Below are positions 1 through 5,567 of a stretch of 5,567 nt of DNA, piece after piece. Source of the stretch: Pseudomonadota bacterium (GTDB lineage Bacteria; Myxococcota; Myxococcia; Myxococcales; Anaeromyxobacteraceae); contig JAEYOU010000216.1 in NCBI GenBank assembly GCA_023411405.1, forward strand, positions 1-5,567. Reading direction: 5' to 3'. How positions within the stretch are numbered: the first letter of the stretch is position 1; the number at the start of each line of letters is the position of its first letter. The notes beneath the pieces were generated by a model. That model had not been told where the DNA came from. It made no database searches and saw only the letters and a program-made list of their open reading frames with translations. The position numbers and the translations under genes are program-made.

Positions 1-783
1 GAACGCGCCGCCCGCGAGCCGCACGGACACCGAGCCCAGCCTGCTCGTGAACAGCCCGCGCGCGCAGGCGCGGCGGACGAACGTGATGACCTCGTCGCGC
101 GCGCGGCGCTCGTCCACGTCCGGCGTGGACGCCGCGCCCTCCTCGAGCGGCGTCCCTTCGTGCGCCTCCGCCCGCCGGAGCGCTTCGGCCGAGGGCCGGA
201 CGGGCGCGCCGAGCCGGCGGGCCTCGAGCTCGAGCCGCGCACAGTGCTCGAGCGTCTCGAAGGCGATGAAGGCCCGCGCGAGATCCGCGCCGCCCGCCAC
301 CGCGCCGTGGTTCTCGAGCACCACCGCGTCGGCGCCGCCCGCGAAGGCGCGGCCGATCTCCTCGCCCAGCGCCGCGCTCCCGGGGAGCCCGTACGCGGCG
401 ATGTCCACGCGGCCGCACGCGCCCCACGCCCCGCGCACCAGCGCGGTGTCCGGGACGCGGCGGACCAGGCTGAACGCCACGAGCCCCGCGGGGTGCGCGT
501 GGACGACGGCGCGGAGGTCGTGCCGGCGGCGGTAGATGACCTGGTGGAAGGGGAGCTCGACCGACGGCCGGTGGCGCCCGTGTGCGCTCCCGTCGTGCGT
601 GACGCGGACGATGTCACTCGGCGTGAGCGCGCCCTTGTCCACCCCGCTCGGCGTGATCCACAGGTCGCCGTCCTCGGCGCGCACCGAGAGGTTGCCGCCG
701 GAGGTGGTCGTGAGCCCCTGCCGGTAGATGCGGTCCATCACCTGGGCGAGCTGCTCGGCGGGGTGGAGGCGGGTGAGGTCCAC
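1..783 (-). CDS. Class II aldolase/adducin-family protein, 3'-truncated by window edge
   Basis: Translating the minus strand from the GTG at 783 gives 261 open codons that run off the left edge. The first ~205 residues form one class II aldolase (FucA/AraD-type) domain. It has the substrate-loop motif SGGNLS (residues 28-33), Glu76 in SVELPFH, the metal-ligand pair His95/His97 in VHAHP, and the third histidine, His159, in ENHG. In L-fuculose-1-phosphate aldolase the equivalent Glu is the catalytic acid/base and the three His bind zinc, so this domain looks active. Family members cleave or epimerise sugar phosphates, or act on related hydroxy-acid substrates. The real substrate cannot be read from the sequence. 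A linker (about 206-225) is followed by what looks like the start of a second aldolase-like repeat (230-261), so the full protein is longer than the usual ~215-230 residues. The GTG start is chosen because it begins just before the first domain helix; no in-frame ATG lies close upstream and there is no clear Shine-Dalgarno. The gene is likely cytoplasmic and lies 120 bases downstream of pta on the same strand. A later start at the GTG-ATG pair (741/738) is possible but would trim the first helix. Confidence 0.88.
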   Translation of the reverse strand, partial: MDLTRLHPAEQLAQVMDRIYRQGLTTTSGGNLSVRAEDGDLWITPSGVDKGALTPSDIVRVTHDGSAHGRHRPSVELPFHQVIYRRRHDLRAVVHAHPAGLVAFSLVRRVPDTALVRGAWGACGRVDIAAYGLPGSAALGEEIGRAFAGGADAVVLENHGAVAGGADLARAFIAFETLEHCARLELEARRLGAPVRPSAEALRRAEAHEGTPLEEGAASTPDVDERRARDEVITFVRRACARGLFTSRLGSVSVRLAGGAF

Positions 784-789
784 GGCCGG

Positions 790-795
790 ATCATA
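790..795 (-). promoter_or_regulatory. Candidate -10 box (TATGAT) for the aldolase-family gene
   Basis: The minus strand reads TATGAT, five of six matches to the sigma-70 consensus TATAAT. It is one of few AT-rich hexamers in this GC-rich stretch. It ends six bases before the GTG start at 783, so transcription would begin at or within a base or two of the start codon and give a leaderless mRNA. I found no convincing -35 box 16-18 bases upstream and no extended -10 TG, so this is only a suggestion. Confidence 0.25.
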
Positions 796-829
796 GCGGG
801 ATGTGGGGGGCGAGCGCTGGGCTTCGGCT

Positions 830-874
830 TCAGGCCTCGGGCGGCACGCCGCTCGCCTCGGCGCTGAGGCCCGA
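830..874 (-). terminator. GC-rich branched stem-loop downstream of pta
   Basis: On the minus strand, bases 874-866 pair with 838-830 to give a 9-bp stem with one G-U wobble. The enclosed loop carries a second small hairpin (GCGG-CACG-CCGC, 841-852). The structure begins about 30 bases after the pta stop codon. No T-run follows it, so it is not a classical intrinsic terminator. It could weaken read-through into the aldolase gene, protect the pta mRNA 3' end, or be chance folding in GC-rich DNA. Confidence 0.3.
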
Positions 875-893
875 CGCCGGAGGCCCGACGCCC
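866..893. repeat. Two-copy 14-bp tandem repeat
   Basis: The 14-base unit GAGGCCCGACGCCG at 866-879 is followed directly by GAGGCCCGACGCCC at 880-893, matching at 13 of 14 positions. It lies between the pta stop and the aldolase start. The first copy supplies one arm of the stem-loop at 830-874, and the second copy could compete for the same partner arm. Most likely a slippage duplication. Confidence 0.7.
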
Positions 894-903
894 CGCTCCT
901 CGC

Positions 904-3075
904 TCACTCCGTCTTCGCCCGCTTCGCCTTCGCCGCCTGCTGCGCCTGGATCGCGGTGAGGATGATCGTGAACACGACGTCCTCGACGAGGCAGCCGCGG
1001 GAGAGGTCGTTCACCGGCTTCGCGAGCCCCTGCAGCATCGGCCCCATGGAGACGACGCCGGCGGACCGCTGCACCGCCTTGTAGGTCACGTTCCCGGTGT
1101 TCAGGTCGGGGAAGACGAACACCGTCGCCTGGCCGGCGACCTTCGAGCGCGGCGCCTTCTGGCGCGCGACGTCCGGCATCACCGCGGCGTCGTACTGGAG
1201 CGGGCCGTCGACGAGCAGGTCGGGCCGGCGCTGCTGGGCGATCTCGGTCGCCTGCTTCACCTTCTCGACGTCCTCGCCGGTGCCGGAGGTGCCGGTCGAG
1301 TACGAGAGCATCGCCACCCGCGCCGGGATGCCGAACGCCACCGCCGAGTCCGCGCTCTGGATGGCGATGTCGGCGAGCTGCTCGGCGGACGGGTTCGGGT
1401 TCACGGCGCAGTCGCCGAACACGAGCACCTGCTCGGGCAGGCACATGAAGAAGATGCTCGAGACCAGGCTGGCGCCGGGGGCGGTCTTGATGATCTGCAG
1501 CGCCGGCCGGATGGTGTGCGCGGTCGTGTGGACCGCGCCCGAGACGAGGCCGTCGGCCTCGTCGAGCGCCATCATCATGGTGCCGACCATGATCGGATCG
1601 GCGAGCTCCTGGATGGCGAGCTCGGGCGTCATGCCCTTCGCCTTGCGCCGCTCGACCAGCGGGGCGACGTACCGGGGCGCGGCGGCGGCGGAGTCCACGA
1701 GCTCGATGCTCGGCGGGAGCGTCACGCCCTGGCGCGCGGCCACCTCGCGGATCTCGTCCGGATCGCCGAGCAGCACGCAGCGGGCGATCCCGCGGGACTC
1801 GATGATCGACGCGGCGGTCACGGTCCGGGGCTCGTTCCCCTCGGGCAGCACGATCCGCTGCGGGTCGGCCCGGGCGGCCTCGATGAGCCGGTGGCGGAAG
1901 GCGGGGGGCGAGAGCCGCGGCTGCCGGCTGCTCGTCGTGCCGAAGCTGTCCAGCCACGCGGGGTCGATCCGGTCCGCGACGAAGTTCATCGTCCGCTCGA
2001 CGCGCTCGCGATCGTCCGACGGGATCTCCGGGCTGAGCGTCGCGACGCGGGTCGCCGCGCCGAAGCTCCCGTCCTGGACCGCGAGCAGCGGCAGGCCGGC
2101 GTCGAACGCCTTCTTGCAGAGCCCCAGCACGCCCGGATCGGGATCGAGGCCGCCGGTGAGGAGCACGCCCGCGAGGGCGGTGCCGTTCATCGCGGTCATC
2201 GCCGCCGCGAGGACCACGTCGTTCCGGTCCCCGGGGGCGATCACGAGCGTGCCGGGCTTGAGCGCGCGCAGCGCGTTCGAGACGGTCATCGCGCACACGG
2301 CCACGTCCCGGACCCGGCGGCCCGACGCGTCGCCCGCCGAGAGGACCCTGGCCCCGAGCGCGAGCGCGACGTCGCTCGTGCGGGGCGCGGCCAGCTCGGT
2401 GTTGCACGGCACGAGGGCGAGCGGCCGGAGCCCCTCGTCCGCGACTGCCTTCCGGTGCGCCTCCAGCACCGCCTCGGTGGCGGTCATGCCCGGGCAGCCG
2501 CCGCAGGGACCCCACGTCGGCCCCAGCCCGAACTCCTCGGCGTGCGTGCGCCCCGCCGGCCCCGCGCAGACGCGGTTCAGGATGCAGCCGACCGTGCGCC
2601 CCTCGGCGAGCGCGCCGTACCCGCGGGCGGCGATCGCGACCGCCCCGGCCACCTCCTCCGGTCCCTGGTCCCGCGGCGCGGCCACCAGCACCAGCTCCGC
2701 GTCGAGCGCGCGCAGCATGAGGGCGTTGACGCGGGTCGAGTAGACCATGCCCGCCTCGGGCACCATCCCCTCGGCGACGAGCACGTCCGCGCCGCGGCCG
2801 GCCCTGTTGGCGATGTCGACCACCTGCTCCATCAGCGTCTGGTCGTCGCCGTGGGCGAGCAGCTCCTCGGCCACCTGCCGCCGGATCGGCGCGGGCGGCG
2901 CGAGGTGGGCGCCGAGCGCCATCAGCTCGACCGAGTGGTCCTCGCCGCGGCCCGCGATGGGCTTCACGAACGCGACCCGGAGCCCCTTGCGGTCCAGCGC
3001 ACGGACGATGCCGAGGCAGGCGGTGGTGAGCCCGACCTGGCGGCCGGCGGGGGCGATGAGGAGGGTGGTGGGCAT
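904..3075 (-). CDS. pta: Phosphate acetyltransferase (three-domain Pta)
   Basis: This 723-residue protein converts acetyl-CoA and phosphate to acetyl phosphate and CoA, and the reverse, in the cytoplasm as the partner of acetate kinase. Its length matches E. coli Pta (714). Domains in order: a BioD-like P-loop-fold domain (about 1-225; the loop GRQVGLT lacks the Walker lysine, as E. coli Pta also does), a DRTGG domain (about 230-345, with GDRND at 282-286), and the catalytic PTA_PTB domain (about 390-715). The catalytic part is very typical: PEGNEPRTV (411-419), SGAVHTTAHTIRPALQIIKT (512-531), SYSTGTSGTGEDVEKV (591-606), VDGPLQYDAAV (622-632), FPDLNTGNVTYKAVQRS (655-671), and GPMLQG followed by KPVNDLSRG (678-694). 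The ATG at 3075 is supported by GGAGG nine bases upstream and by the N-terminus MPTTLLIAPAG, which fits the family. The gene follows ackA after 21 bases, so it is the second gene of an ackA-pta operon. Unusual: a cysteine group (C164, C170, C191, C194, C224) with a CGGC motif sits in the N-terminal, non-catalytic domain. In E. coli Pta the N-terminal region affects allosteric control and assembly. Confidence 0.98.
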   Translation of the reverse strand: MPTTLLIAPAGRQVGLTTACLGIVRALDRKGLRVAFVKPIAGRGEDHSVELMALGAHLAPPAPIRRQVAEELLAHGDDQTLMEQVVDIANRAGRGADVLVAEGMVPEAGMVYSTRVNALMLRALDAELVLVAAPRDQGPEEVAGAVAIAARGYGALAEGRTVGCILNRVCAGPAGRTHAEEFGLGPTWGPCGGCPGMTATEAVLEAHRKAVADEGLRPLALVPCNTELAAPRTSDVALALGARVLSAGDASGRRVRDVAVCAMTVSNALRALKPGTLVIAPGDRNDVVLAAAMTAMNGTALAGVLLTGGLDPDPGVLGLCKKAFDAGLPLLAVQDGSFGAATRVATLSPEIPSDDRERVERTMNFVADRIDPAWLDSFGTTSSRQPRLSPPAFRHRLIEAARADPQRIVLPEGNEPRTVTAASIIESRGIARCVLLGDPDEIREVAARQGVTLPPSIELVDSAAAAPRYVAPLVERRKAKGMTPELAIQELADPIMVGTMMMALDEADGLVSGAVHTTAHTIRPALQIIKTAPGASLVSSIFFMCLPEQVLVFGDCAVNPNPSAEQLADIAIQSADSAVAFGIPARVAMLSYSTGTSGTGEDVEKVKQATEIAQQRRPDLLVDGPLQYDAAVMPDVARQKAPRSKVAGQATVFVFPDLNTGNVTYKAVQRSAGVVSMGPMLQGLAKPVNDLSRGCLVEDVVFTIILTAIQAQQAAKAKRAKTE

Positions 3076-3084
3076 GTCAGGTGG

Positions 3085-3089
3085 CCTCC
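3085..3089 (-). promoter_or_regulatory. Shine-Dalgarno GGAGG for pta
   Basis: The minus strand carries a full GGAGG nine bases before the pta ATG, inside the 21-base gap after the ackA stop. It fixes the pta start and is the clearest ribosome binding site in the window. ackA and the MacA-like gene have only weak ones. Confidence 0.85.
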
Positions 3090-3096
3090 GGGGGGC

Positions 3097-4299
3097 TCAC
3101 TTCCCGCCCGCGATCTCCGCCGTGTCCATGGCGATCAGGAGCTCCTCGTTGGTCGGGACGACCAGCGCCTGCGGCCGTTCACTCGCCGTGATCCGCCCCC
3201 GCTCGTCGCGGCCGTGCCGCGCGTTGCGGGCCGGGTCGAGGCGGAGGCCGAGGAACCCGAGCTGCGCGACGACCCGGGCCCGGATCGGCGCCGCGTTCTC
3301 GCCGATGCCGCCGGTGAAGACGAGCGCGTCGAGCCGGCCGAGCGGGACCACGAGCGCGGCGAGCGCCTTCGCGAGCACGTAGCAGAAGATCTCGATGGCG
3401 AGGCGCGCGCGCGCGTTCCCCTGCGCCGCCGCCTCCTCGACGGTGCGCATGTCGTTGGAGAGGCCGGACACGCCGAGCAGGCCGGACCGCTTGTTGAGCG
3501 CGTCCAGGATGGCGCGCTCCGGCTGGCCGAGCGCGGCGGCCATGTGGCCGACGATGGCCGGGTCGACGGAGCCGCTCCGCGTCCCCATCATCACGCCCTC
3601 GAGCGGGGTGAGCCCCATCGTCGTGTCCACGCTCTGCCCGTTTCGCACCGCGGTGCAGGAGCAGCCGTTCCCGAGGTGCGCGGTGACGAGGGCGTGATCG
3701 TCGGCCGGCAGCCCCGTCTGGACGAGCGCCTGGCGCGCGACGAAGCGGTGGCTCGTGCCGTGGAAACCGTAGCGCCGCACGCCGTGCCGCTCGAGCCACT
3801 CGTACGGCACCGGGTAGGTGTAGGCCACCGGCGGGATCGTCTGGTGGAAGGCGGTGTCGAACACCGCGACCTGCGGCAGCCCGGGGAAGAGCTCGCGGGC
3901 GATCTGGATGCCGAGCAGGTTGGGCGGGTTGTGGAGCGGGCCGAGGGGGATGCACTCCTCGATCATCGCCACCACCTCCGGCGTGATCGCCATCGAGCCC
4001 GAGAACTTCGACCCGCCGTGAACGACTCGGTGGCCGACGCCCAGGAGCTCCTCGGCGAGCCCGAGCTCCCGGAGGAGCTCCCCCACGGCGCGGAGCGCCG
4101 CGTCGTGTCCGGCGCCGGGGAGGACGCGCGTGGCCTTCCGGCCGTCGCGCTTCCAGTCGAGGCTCGCCTCCGGTGTCCCGAGGCGCTGGGCGATCCCCGA
4201 GACGAGCTCGCGCGAGCCGGCGAGCTCGCGCGCGCCGGCGAGGTTCACGACCGCGAACTTGGCCGAGCTGGACCCGCAGTTGAGGACGAGGACGTTCAT
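3097..4299 (-). CDS. ackA: Acetate kinase
   Basis: This 400-residue cytoplasmic enzyme of the ASKHA fold transfers phosphate between acetyl phosphate/ADP and acetate/ATP. The N-terminus MNVLVLNCGSSSAKF is the family phosphate-binding strand with Asn7. Other active-site residues fall at the positions known from the Methanosarcina thermophila enzyme: Arg91 in HRVVHGG (90-96), His123 in PLHNPP, Asp148 in FDTAFH (147-152), His180 in RYGFHGTSH (176-184), Arg241 in GTRSGSVDP (239-247), and the C-terminal Glu in PTNEEL (382-387). TGGIGENA (329-336) is the adenosine/phosphate motif. No motif is missing and the length is standard. The ATG at 4299 is chosen because it gives the family N-terminus. The frame stays open upstream to 4629, but that extension is low-complexity and unlike any acetate kinase. 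There is no strong Shine-Dalgarno before this ATG (the upstream bases read GAAGCCTCCC). It is the first gene of the operon with pta. Propionate or butyrate kinase is a less likely alternative given the pta partner and the exact motif set. Confidence 0.98.
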   Translation of the reverse strand: MNVLVLNCGSSSAKFAVVNLAGARELAGSRELVSGIAQRLGTPEASLDWKRDGRKATRVLPGAGHDAALRAVGELLRELGLAEELLGVGHRVVHGGSKFSGSMAITPEVVAMIEECIPLGPLHNPPNLLGIQIARELFPGLPQVAVFDTAFHQTIPPVAYTYPVPYEWLERHGVRRYGFHGTSHRFVARQALVQTGLPADDHALVTAHLGNGCSCTAVRNGQSVDTTMGLTPLEGVMMGTRSGSVDPAIVGHMAAALGQPERAILDALNKRSGLLGVSGLSNDMRTVEEAAAQGNARARLAIEIFCYVLAKALAALVVPLGRLDALVFTGGIGENAAPIRARVVAQLGFLGLRLDPARNARHGRDERGRITASERPQALVVPTNEELLIAMDTAEIAGGK

Positions 4300-4558
4300 G
4301 GGAGGCTTCGGACCCGGGGGTGAGGCGTGTGGTCGCGTGACGCGCCGCGTTCGGCGGCACCATAAACCCGTTCGAGACACGATGCGATGGCGGAACGTGT
4401 GGGTATGGGACAGGTTGGGGATCCGCCGATCGTGCGGGTGGTGGCCCGCGTGGGCTTCCGCGGCGCTCCGTGCATTCGACGTGCCGGAAAACCATGGTAA
4501 TGGCTCGACGTTCCGGGTGTTCAGGTTCCGTGAGCGACGCCCTCGAGACCCGACCTCC
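4300..4558. promoter_or_regulatory. Divergent intergenic region between ackA and the macA-like gene
   Basis: These 259 bases separate two genes read away from each other, so promoters for both should lie here. Two small patches are less GC-rich than the rest: around 4359-4390 (minus strand carries TATGGT, 4364-4359, a 4/6 match to the -10 consensus facing ackA) and around 4473-4505 (plus strand carries GGTAAT, 4496-4501, also 4/6, facing the macA-like gene). Neither has a convincing -35 partner, and I see no clear sigma-54 -24/-12 pair. No RNA gene, mobile element or credible small ORF is visible. Confidence 0.5.
4343..4356. repeat. Short perfect inverted repeat in the ackA upstream region
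   Basis: CGCCG-CGTT-CGGCG is a perfect 5-bp inverted repeat with a 4-base centre. A further outer GTG/CAC pairing (4337-4339 with 4358-4360) is possible across an uneven internal loop. It lies 44-57 bases upstream of the ackA ATG, next to the TATGGT box. It could be an operator half-site pair or an mRNA leader hairpin. In GC-rich DNA a repeat this short also arises by chance. Confidence 0.25.
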
Positions 4559-5567
4559 ATGACCCGAACCCGCTGGATCGCTGCCACCGCCACCGCCCTC
4601 CTCGCCGGGGGGCTCCTCGCCTGGCGCATGTCCGCCTCGCGCCGTGACGCCGAGTTCCGCTACGAGACCGCGCCCGTGGATCGCGGCCGCGTGGTCGCCC
4701 GCGTGACCGCGACCGGGACGCTCTCGGCGCTCGTGACCGTCCAGGTCGGCAGCCAGGTCTCCGGTCGCATCGCCTCGCTCCATGCGGACTTCAACTCCCG
4801 GGTGGAGAAGGGGCAGGTGATCGCGAAGCTCGATCCCCAGCTCTTCCAGGCGGCGGTCGAGCAGGCGCGCGCCAACGTGACGGCCACCGAGGGCAACCTC
4901 GCCCGGGCGGAGGCGCAGGCGGAGGACGCGCGGCGTCAGCTCCGCCGCACCCGCGAGCTGGCCGAGCGGAAGCTCGTCGCCACGGCCGACCTCGACACCG
5001 CGGAGTCCGGCGCGCTCGCCGCCGAGGCGTCGGTGCGATCTGCGCGAGGCGCGCTCGCCCAGGCCCGGGCCGCGCTCTCGCAGGCGCAGGTGAACCTGGC
5101 CTACACGACCATCGTCTCGCCGACCGACGGCGTCGTCATCTCCCGCAGCGTGGACGTGGGGCAGACCGTGGCCGCGTCGCTCCAGGCGCCGACGCTGTTC
5201 GTCATCGCCGAGGACCTCGCGAAGATGCAGGTGAACACCAGCGTCGCCGAGTCGGACGTCGGGCGGCTCGAGGCCGGCATGCCGGCCTCCTTCACGGTGG
5301 ACGCGTTCCCGGGGCGCGTCTTCCGCGGCACGGTCCGCCAGGTCCGGAACGCGGCCACGACGGTGCAGAACGTCGTGACCTACGACGCGGTGGTGGACGT
5401 GGACAACCCGGACCTCGCGCTCCGGCCGGGGATGACGGCGACGGTGACGTTCGTCTACGCGGAGCGCGACGACACGCTGCGCGTGCCCAACGCGGCGCTC
5501 CGGTTCCGGCCGCCCGCGGGCATGCCGGGCGCCTCCGTCGCCGCGACCGAGGAGGGCGCCGGAGCGG
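4559..5567 (+). CDS. MacA-like periplasmic adaptor (membrane fusion) protein, 3'-truncated by window edge
   Basis: The 336 visible residues are an HlyD/AcrA-superfamily adaptor that bridges an inner-membrane exporter to a TolC-type outer-membrane channel. A positively charged start (MTRTR) and a hydrophobic stretch (about 7-22) form a signal anchor or uncleaved signal. Then come a first lipoyl half with VGSQVSGRI (63-71) and KGQVIAKLDP (84-93), an alpha-helical coiled-coil hairpin rich in Ala, Gln, Glu and Arg (about 95-178), the second lipoyl half NLAYTTIVSPTDGVV (179-193) with GQTVAASLQAPTLFVIAEDLAKM (201-223), a beta-barrel domain (about 224-300), and the start of the membrane-proximal domain with LRVPNAALRFRPP (307-319). 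The GQTV...QAP stretch closely resembles E. coli MacA, whose partner is the ABC transporter MacB, so a MacB-type partner downstream is more likely than an RND pump. The ATG at 4559 is chosen because the signal anchor follows at once. Its ribosome site is weak (a GAG about 11 bases upstream), and an in-frame GTG at 4517 would only add a non-hydrophobic leader. The cargo is unknown. Confidence 0.93.
   Translation, partial: MTRTRWIAATATALLAGGLLAWRMSASRRDAEFRYETAPVDRGRVVARVTATGTLSALVTVQVGSQVSGRIASLHADFNSRVEKGQVIAKLDPQLFQAAVEQARANVTATEGNLARAEAQAEDARRQLRRTRELAERKLVATADLDTAESGALAAEASVRSARGALAQARAALSQAQVNLAYTTIVSPTDGVVISRSVDVGQTVAASLQAPTLFVIAEDLAKMQVNTSVAESDVGRLEAGMPASFTVDAFPGRVFRGTVRQVRNAATTVQNVVTYDAVVDVDNPDLALRPGMTATVTFVYAERDDTLRVPNAALRFRPPAGMPGASVAATEEGAGA

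Noticed and set aside
47..867. Plus-strand frames (47-535, 160-867, 536-727) opposite the left-hand gene
   Set aside because: The minus strand here encodes a class II aldolase with its full catalytic set, so these are antisense shadows.
830..2515. A 561-codon minus-strand frame overlapping pta in another frame
   Set aside because: Arg/Pro/Gly-rich product with no domain, fully inside the real pta coding region apart from its tail. A composition artefact.
1097..2743. A 548-codon plus-strand frame opposite pta
   Set aside because: Ser/Arg/Ala-rich product with no motif; it is the complement of a well-supported coding region.
1516..4323. A 935-codon open frame on the plus strand across pta and ackA
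   Set aside because: It lies opposite two genes with unmistakable family motifs. Its product is an Arg/Gly/Ala/His/Asp-rich low-complexity sequence with no recognisable domain. Long antisense open frames are expected in DNA this GC-rich because stop codons are rare.
4391..4515. An 8-bp inverted match, CGGAACGT (4391-4398) and ACGTTCCG (4508-4515), in the divergent region
   Set aside because: The pairing does not extend past eight bases and the copies are 109 bases apart. One such match is about what chance gives in a region of this size.
4300..4629. N-terminal extension of ackA up to an upstream ATG at 4629
   Set aside because: The extra 110 residues do not resemble any acetate kinase, run through the divergent promoter region, and overlap the start of the macA-like gene. 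The ATG at 4299 gives the exact family N-terminus.
3179..4783. A 534-codon minus-strand frame overlapping ackA, the intergenic region and the macA-like start
   Set aside because: It is out of frame with ackA, runs antisense to the adaptor gene, and its product is low-complexity.
1..5567. CRISPR arrays, tRNA or rRNA genes, insertion sequences, phage or defence genes
   Set aside because: I saw no spaced direct repeats, tRNA-like cloverleaf, terminal inverted repeats, or transposase/integrase motifs on either strand.

Overview
The window is very GC-rich (by eye well over 65%, with almost every third codon position G or C). It carries parts or all of four bacterial genes. The codon use and the style of the proteins suggest a high-GC proteobacterium or myxobacterial relative, for example an Anaeromyxobacter-like organism. 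That placement is an impression from composition and was not computed.

Layout. Positions 1-783 (minus strand) hold the 5' part of a class II aldolase/adducin-family gene that runs off the left edge. Positions 784-903 are a short gap with a GC-rich stem-loop and a 14-bp tandem repeat. Positions 904-3075 (minus) are a complete three-domain phosphate acetyltransferase (pta). Positions 3097-4299 (minus) are a complete acetate kinase (ackA). ackA is the upstream gene and pta follows after 21 bases with a good ribosome binding site, so the two form an operon. Positions 4300-4558 are a divergent intergenic region that must hold promoters for both directions. Positions 4559-5567 (plus) are the 5' part of a MacA-like periplasmic adaptor gene of a tripartite export system, cut by the right edge. 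No gap longer than 300 bases lacks a gene.

How the genes work together. AckA and Pta interconvert acetate, acetyl phosphate and acetyl-CoA. They either make ATP by substrate-level phosphorylation while excreting acetate, or activate acetate for growth. The aldolase-family gene lies downstream on the same strand but after a stem-loop and next to its own -10-like box, so co-transcription is possible but not shown. The MacA-like gene is transcribed away from the acetate operon and probably starts an export operon (a MacB-type ABC transporter and perhaps a TolC-like protein) beyond the window.

This is mostly an ordinary metabolic region, and I do not see an undescribed system. The points worth a second look are a cysteine cluster including CGGC in the N-terminal domain of Pta, the start of a second, degenerate aldolase-like repeat in the class II aldolase, a possible leaderless start for that gene, and the small repeats in the two gaps.
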